From: Azonexus sp.
GTDB taxonomy: Bacteria > Pseudomonadota > Gammaproteobacteria > Burkholderiales > Rhodocyclaceae
Assembly (NCBI GenBank): GCA_030691385.1
Contig: JAUYEI010000036.1
Span: forward strand, 1 to 40,384
DNA length: 40,384 nt
Reading direction: 5' to 3'
Below, one piece after another: positions 36,060 through 40,384 of this stretch. Every line of letters begins with the position of its first letter. The first letter of the stretch is position 1. The notes under the pieces are model-generated. The model did not search any database. It was given only the letters and a program-made list of their open reading frames with translations, and was not told the DNA's origin. Both the position numbers and the translations under genes were made by a program.

Positions 36060-36094
36060 CCACGGTCAACCGGAAATTTTGCCCAAAATTGAAG
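36060..36094 (+). repeat. Dispersed CGGTCAACCG repeat, copy C
   Basis: The core CGGTCAACCG is at 36063-36072, followed by GAAATTTTGCCCAAAATTGAAG. Similarity to copy A goes on through GCCGGAA and AATGTG to about 36122. It lies upstream of lysR. Confidence 0.75.
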
Positions 36095-36158
36095 TAGCCC
36101 GCCGGAAGCGCGGCGGAATGTGATTGAATATCGGCCGCACCCCTCCAGGAGAGAAATC

Positions 36159-37061
36159 ATGGCTGACCGGCGCTTGCAGGTCTTTCATGCCGTCGCAAAA
36201 CATCTGAGCTTTACGCGCGCGGCCGACGCCTTGTTCATGACGCAGCCGGCCGTCACCTTCCAGATCAAGCAACTGGAAGAGCAGTACGGCACGCGCCTGT
36301 TCGAGCGCCGGTACGGCGGCATTTCGCTGACACCGGCTGGCGAAATGGTGCTCTCCTACGCTGAAAGGATTCTCGCGCTGTCCGATGAAATGGAGACGCG
36401 CCTGTCCGAAATGACCGGCGAAATGCGCGGCCCGCTGCTCGTCGGCGCCAGCACGACCATTGCCGAATTCATGCTGCCGCGCGTACTTGGTGAATTCAAC
36501 GCGGCCTATCCGCAGGTCCGGGCGCGGCTCATGGTTGCCAACTCCGAAAGCATCGAGAGCCGGGTGGCCGAACACACCCTCGATGTCGGCCTGATCGAGG
36601 TGCCGGCCAAGCTCGGCGGCCTGACCAGCCAGATCTGCTGCGAAGACGAATTGCTCGTCATCTGCGCGCCCGACTATCCGCTGGCCGGCATGAAATCGGT
36701 GACGCCGAAAGCGCTGGCCGACTACGAATACATTTCGCGTGAGCCGGGCTCGGGGACACGGGAAATCACCGACGCCTATTTCCTCGCGCACAAGGTGCCG
36801 CCGGACCGCCTCAAGACGCAGATGGAGCTGGGCAGTCCGGAAGCGCTGAAAGGCGTTGTGGCGACCGGACTCGGTTTCGCCATCGTGCCCAAGGCCGTCG
36901 TCGCCAAGGAAATCCAGCTCGGCGAACTGGTCGCCATCCCGCTCAAGCCGCCGCTCAAGCGCAGCCTCTATCTCGTCTTCCAGAAAGATCGCTTCCAGTC
37001 CCGGCTGACTGGCGCCTTCATCGAATTCTCCCGAGCAAAACTGAAAGAAATGGCGTCATGA
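36159..37061 (+). CDS. LysR-family transcriptional regulator
   Basis: This 300-residue regulator has an N-terminal winged helix (RRLQVFHAVAKHLSFTRAADALFMTQPAVTFQIKQLEEQYGTRLF, residues 4-48) and a periplasmic-binding-like effector domain from about 90. It resembles the CbbR/CysB-like group in length and in GPLLVGASTTIAEFMLPRVL. The start (MADRRLQ) has GGAGAG upstream. The effector is unknown. It overlaps alr by four bases (ATGA), so the regulator and alanine racemase are coupled, although it need not control alr. Confidence 0.92.
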   Translation: MADRRLQVFHAVAKHLSFTRAADALFMTQPAVTFQIKQLEEQYGTRLFERRYGGISLTPAGEMVLSYAERILALSDEMETRLSEMTGEMRGPLLVGASTTIAEFMLPRVLGEFNAAYPQVRARLMVANSESIESRVAEHTLDVGLIEVPAKLGGLTSQICCEDELLVICAPDYPLAGMKSVTPKALADYEYISREPGSGTREITDAYFLAHKVPPDRLKTQMELGSPEALKGVVATGLGFAIVPKAVVAKEIQLGELVAIPLKPPLKRSLYLVFQKDRFQSRLTGAFIEFSRAKLKEMAS

Positions 37062-38170
37062 AAACCTCGCGTCCCATACGTGCGCGCATCGCGCCGGCGG
37101 CGATCCTTCACAACTACCAGCTAGCCAGGCGCCAGGCGCCGCAGGCCAAAGCCTGGGCTGTCGTCAAGGCCAACGCCTACGGTCACGGCCAGTGGCGCGC
37201 CGTCGAAGCGCTGCGCGGCGAGGCCGACGGCTTCGCCCTGCTCGAATGCGAAAACGCCATTGTCCTGCGCGAAGCCGGCATCACCCAGCCCATCCTGCTC
37301 CTCGAAGGCGTGTTCAGCGCGCGCGATGTGCGGGCCGTCATCGAACATCGGCTGACCTGCGTCGTCCATTGCCTCGAACAACTCGAACTGCTCGTGCGCA
37401 ACGGCCAGTTCACGACCCCCGTTGCGCTCTACCTGAAGCTCAATACCGGCATGAACCGCCTCGGTTTCACGCCGGAAACGCTGGCCAAGGCCTGGGGAAT
37501 CCTGCAGCAGCTACCGCAGGTCGACGTCACGCTGATGACCCATTTCGCCGATGCCGATGGCGAGCGCGGGGTCAGCGAACAACTCGAGCGCTTTCACCAA
37601 ATGGCTGGCGACTGGCGTGGTCCGGTCAGCCTGGCCAATTCGGCGGCCATCCTGCGCCACCCGCAAACGCACGGCGACTGGGTGCGGCCGGGCATCATGC
37701 TGTACGGCGCCAGCCCGTTTGCCGAACGGAGCGCTGAGTCGCTTGGTTTGCAGCCAGCGATGGCACTGGAGAGCGCCATTATCGGCGTTCAGGATCTGGT
37801 GGCCGGCGACCGCGTCGGTTACGGCGGCACCTTTACGGCCGACAGGCCGATGCGCATCGGCGTTGTCGCCTGCGGCTATGCTGACGGCTACCCGCGCCAC
37901 GCGCCAAGCGGTACGCCGATTGCCGTCATGGGGAAACGCACGAAAACGGTCGGCCGGGTGTCGATGGACATGCTGGCCTGCGACCTGAGCGACATTCCCG
38001 AAGCCGGCATCGGCGCGCCGGTCACCCTGTGGGGCGAGGGCATCGCCGGCAGCGTGCCGGCCGATGAAGTGGCCACGGCTGCCGGCACCATCGCCTACGA
38101 ACTATTCTGCGCCCTGGCGCCCCGCGTCCCGGTCGGCCTGGACGACACTGCTACGGTCACCCGGAAATAA
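37058..38170 (+). CDS. alr: Alanine racemase
   Basis: The 370-residue PLP enzyme makes D-alanine for peptidoglycan. PLP Lys38 lies in VVKANAYGHG and the opposing catalytic Tyr255 in DRVGYGGTF. Other conserved parts: LKLNTGMNRLGF, RPGIMLYGASP, GYADGYPR and SMDMLACDL. The usual family C-terminus ends near ELFCALAPRVPV; here 11 residues follow (GLDDTATVTRK), and the last ones are read from repeat copy D. It overlaps radA by one base. Confidence 0.95.
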   Translation: MKTSRPIRARIAPAAILHNYQLARRQAPQAKAWAVVKANAYGHGQWRAVEALRGEADGFALLECENAIVLREAGITQPILLLEGVFSARDVRAVIEHRLTCVVHCLEQLELLVRNGQFTTPVALYLKLNTGMNRLGFTPETLAKAWGILQQLPQVDVTLMTHFADADGERGVSEQLERFHQMAGDWRGPVSLANSAAILRHPQTHGDWVRPGIMLYGASPFAERSAESLGLQPAMALESAIIGVQDLVAGDRVGYGGTFTADRPMRIGVVACGYADGYPRHAPSGTPIAVMGKRTKTVGRVSMDMLACDLSDIPEAGIGAPVTLWGEGIAGSVPADEVATAAGTIAYELFCALAPRVPVGLDDTATVTRK

Positions 38171-38186
38171 TGGCCAAAATCAAAAC
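38151..38186 (+). repeat. Dispersed repeat, divergent copy D at the alr-radA junction
   Basis: CTACGGTCACCCGGAAATAA then TGGCCAAAATCAAAACA matches copy A at about 30 of 36 positions. It contains the alr stop, the radA start and the first radA codons. It may be a true copy or a chance likeness. Confidence 0.5.
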
Positions 38187-39531
38187 AATTTATAGCTGCA
38201 CCGAGTGCGGCGCGACCAGCCCGAAGTGGCAGGGCCAGTGCCCAGGCTGCAACGACTGGAACACGCTGGTCGAAACGGTGGCTGAAAAAGCGCCGACCAA
38301 CAGCCGCTTCGAATCGCTGGCGCCCGCCGCCCGGCTGCAGAACCTCTCGGAAATTGAAGCGCGCGAAGTCGAGCGCATCGCCACAGGCGTCGGCGAATTC
38401 GACCGGGCGCTCGGCGGTGGGCTGGTCAATGGCGCTGTCGTGCTGATCGGCGGCGACCCCGGCATCGGCAAGAGCACGCTGCTCTTGCAGGCTTTGGCCC
38501 ACCTCTCGCTCGCCAACAAGGTGCTCTACGTCAGCGGCGAGGAATCCGGCGAACAGGTGGCCCTGCGCGCCCGTCGCCTCGGCCTCGACACCCGCCGGCT
38601 GCAACTGATGGCCGAGATCAACCTCGAACGCATCCTTGCTACTTTGCAGGCTGAAAAGCCGGTGGTGGCGGTCATCGATTCGATCCAGACGCTATGGTCC
38701 GACCAGCTGTCCAGCGCCCCCGGTTCGGTCGCCCAGGTCCGCGAATGCGCGGCGCAACTGACCCGGCTGGCCAAGCAGGCCGGCATCACGGTGATTCTGG
38801 TTGGTCACGTGACGAAGGAGGGCGCCCTGGCCGGGCCGCGCGTCCTTGAACACATCGTCGATACGGTGCTCTATTTCGAGGGCGACACGCATTCCAGCTT
38901 CCGGCTGGTGCGGGCCGTCAAGAACCGCTTTGGCGCGGTCAACGAGATTGGCGTTTTTGCCATGACGGAAACCGGCTTGAAAGGCGTCAGCAATCCGTCG
39001 GCCCTGTTCCTGTCGCAGCACGGGCAGGACGTGGCCGGCTCCTGCGTGATGGTGACGCAGGAGGGTACACGGCCGCTGCTCGTCGAAATTCAGGCGCTGG
39101 TCGATACCTCGCACGGCAATCCGCGCCGGCTGACCGTCGGCCTCGATCCGCAACGGCTGGCCATGCTGCTGGCGGTTCTGCACCGCCATGCCGGCATCGT
39201 CTGCTTCGATCAGGACGTTTTCGTCAATGCCGTTGGCGGCGTCAAGATTACCGAACCGGCAGCCGATCTGGCGGTGTTGCTGTCGATAACATCTTCATTA
39301 AAAAACAAACCGTTGCCATCGAAACTTATTGTATTTGGTGAAGTAGGACTGGCCGGGGAAATCCGTCCTGCACCACGCGGCCAGGAGCGTCTGAAAGAGG
39401 CCGCCAAGCTCGGTTTCACGCGCGCCCTGATTCCCCAAGCGAACCGCCCCAAGCAGGTCATTGCCGGCATGGAAGTCATCGCCGTCAAACGCGTCGAGGA
39501 GGCGGTGGCGCGGATCCGCGAGATGGAATAA
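38170..39531 (+). CDS. radA: DNA repair protein RadA
   Basis: This 453-residue RecA-related ATPase helps branch migration in recombinational repair. The N-terminal zinc finger is C10-x2-C13-x10-C24-x2-C27 (CTECGATSPKWQGQCPGC). Walker A is GGDPGIGKST (residues 94-103), the RadA-specific KNRFG motif is at 251-255, and the C-terminal Lon-like domain starts near 280. Its ATG overlaps the alr stop (TAATG). The first five residues (MAKIK) are common in RadA, so the match of repeat copy D to this stretch may be partly coincidental. Confidence 0.96.
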   Translation: MAKIKTIYSCTECGATSPKWQGQCPGCNDWNTLVETVAEKAPTNSRFESLAPAARLQNLSEIEAREVERIATGVGEFDRALGGGLVNGAVVLIGGDPGIGKSTLLLQALAHLSLANKVLYVSGEESGEQVALRARRLGLDTRRLQLMAEINLERILATLQAEKPVVAVIDSIQTLWSDQLSSAPGSVAQVRECAAQLTRLAKQAGITVILVGHVTKEGALAGPRVLEHIVDTVLYFEGDTHSSFRLVRAVKNRFGAVNEIGVFAMTETGLKGVSNPSALFLSQHGQDVAGSCVMVTQEGTRPLLVEIQALVDTSHGNPRRLTVGLDPQRLAMLLAVLHRHAGIVCFDQDVFVNAVGGVKITEPAADLAVLLSITSSLKNKPLPSKLIVFGEVGLAGEIRPAPRGQERLKEAAKLGFTRALIPQANRPKQVIAGMEVIAVKRVEEAVARIREME

Positions 39532-39558
39532 GCTGACCGGATAATCCTTTCGGCCTAT

Positions 39559-40384
39559 ATGTTTAATCTTTCGCGCTATTTCTCGACGCTCAGTTTCATT
39601 CTCATCGTGCTGGCTGCGGGAGTTCTCGGGCCGCTCTACCAGAAGCTGTCGCTGCAGCAGATGCAGGATCTGGCCGAGGGCCGCAATGTCGCCATGGCGC
39701 AGGTTTTCGAGAATTCCCTGCATGCCGCGCTGGCCTCCCTGATGAGCGATTCGGTGGGCCGGGATGCGGAATTTCTCAAGCAGGCGGCCGAAACCACTCG
39801 CCTGCATGCCAGCGTGATTGAACTGATGCATGGCACGGCGGTGATCAAGGTCAGGATCTACAATCGTCTTGGCAGTACGGTGTTTTCAACCGATATCGCG
39901 CAAATTGGTGAGAGCCAGCTGGAAAATCCCGGTTTTCGGGCGGCGATCAACGGAAGCATTGCCAGCGAACTGACGCACCGCAACCGCATGGATGCTTTCG
40001 AGGGAACGCTGGCCGAGGTTGATGTTCTGGCCAGTTACATCCCCATCCGCGCCAGGGATCAGTCGGTTGAGGGCGTATTCGAGCTGTACCAGAACGTCAC
40101 CCCCTTCGTCGCCCAGTTGAATCGCAACATGTGGCTGGTCACCGGCGGCGTGGCGCTGGTCTTTGCCGCGCTCTACCTCATGCAGTTTCTCGTCGTCCGC
40201 CGCGCCCAGGGCATCCTGGAAGATCAGGAAGGGCGCATTGCGGCCGCCCGCGATACGCTGGAAATCCAGGTCGCGGCCCGTACCGACGAACTCAAGCGAA
40301 CCAATTCCCAGCTCGAAGGCGAAATCGTCGTACGCCGGCAGGAGCAGAGAAAACTCAACTATCTCGCCTACCACGATCCGCTGA
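39559..40384 (+). CDS. Membrane sensor with GGDEF domain, N-terminal part
   Basis: This gene runs off the window end; 275 codons are visible. TM1 is about residues 9-27, then a periplasmic sensor region of about 160 residues, which looks like a Cache/PAS-like fold (VIKVRIYNRLGSTVFSTD, then ASYIPIRARDQSVEGVFELYQ). TM2 is about 191-213. A cytoplasmic coiled coil follows (about 214-265) and the sequence ends in LNYLAYHDPL, the standard start of a GGDEF domain. It is probably a diguanylate cyclase making c-di-GMP, perhaps with an EAL domain behind it. The ATG lies 27 bases after the radA stop. Confidence 0.88.
   Translation, partial: MFNLSRYFSTLSFILIVLAAGVLGPLYQKLSLQQMQDLAEGRNVAMAQVFENSLHAALASLMSDSVGRDAEFLKQAAETTRLHASVIELMHGTAVIKVRIYNRLGSTVFSTDIAQIGESQLENPGFRAAINGSIASELTHRNRMDAFEGTLAEVDVLASYIPIRARDQSVEGVFELYQNVTPFVAQLNRNMWLVTGGVALVFAALYLMQFLVVRRAQGILEDQEGRIAAARDTLEIQVAARTDELKRTNSQLEGEIVVRRQEQRKLNYLAYHDPL

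Larger units (their letters stand above)
35868..36158. other. Divergent intergenic region, lplT/lysR
   Basis: It holds the lplT promoter candidate, a small hairpin AGACGC-N6-GCGTCT (35997-36014), repeat copy C and the lysR ribosome-binding site. No gene is convincing. LysR-type regulators often bind in such divergent regions, but I could not fix a T-N11-A site. Confidence 0.5.

Noticed and set aside
1..40384. CRISPR arrays, tRNA or rRNA genes, transposases, phage genes
   Set aside because: No regularly spaced direct repeats, cloverleaf candidates or matching proteins were seen on reading the sequence.

Overview
The window is about 40.4 kb of gene-dense, high-G+C bacterial chromosome. The complete isc cluster with a second cysteine desulfurase, the EnvZ/OmpR pair, RadA, TsaB and the style of the signalling proteins point to a betaproteobacterium. 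Rhodocyclaceae (the Dechloromonas/Azonexus group) is my best guess. That is inference from protein character and gene order; no database search was done.

Layout. Bases 1-4598 carry signalling and stress genes on the plus strand: the end of a GGDEF/EAL protein, a chemoreceptor, a tandem universal stress protein and a CBS-domain protein. Bases 4646-6894 hold a small secreted-type ORF ending in a dispersed repeat, then btaA-btaB for betaine lipid (DGTS) synthesis behind a possible PHO box. Bases 6915-8950 (minus) hold an unusual pair: a lipoprotein serine hydrolase and an acyl carrier protein. Bases 9080-17468 are one long plus-strand iron-sulfur locus: cysE, iscR, a second desulfurase, iscS, iscU, iscA, hscB, hscA, fdx, iscX, a YkgJ-type Cys-cluster gene with no ordinary start codon, a VF530-type gene and two small unknowns. 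Two IscR-type operator sites overlap the iscR promoter.

Bases 17480-23327 (minus) carry serB, a small membrane protein, DAHP synthase and mfd; mfd holds an in-frame palindromic repeat insertion. Bases 23328-23713 are non-coding with a 134-bp element bounded by 17-bp inverted repeats. Bases 23714-28287 (minus) carry a small Cys-rich protein, the Memo/AMMECR1/radical-SAM operon with a trailing hydrolase, and a DUF4010/MgtC-type membrane protein. Bases 28329-30080 carry ispD, ispF and thpR. Bases 30070-32108 (minus) carry ompR-envZ, divergent from a small secreted repeat protein. Bases 32636-34584 carry tsaB, rimI and a family 4 uracil-DNA glycosylase. lplT lies on the minus strand, followed by lysR, alr, radA and the start of another GGDEF protein, cut by the window edge.

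The least ordinary features are the repeats. A roughly 36-bp sequence built on CGGTCAACCG occurs four times, always in the same orientation and mostly at gene 3' ends, where it supplies stop codons or protein tails. A second repeat, CCTTGAAACCTCGGTTG, forms an inverted pair and recurs at the start of rimI. A third, hairpin-rich repeat adds 46 residues to Mfd. No tRNA, rRNA, CRISPR array, insertion sequence transposase or prophage gene was seen.
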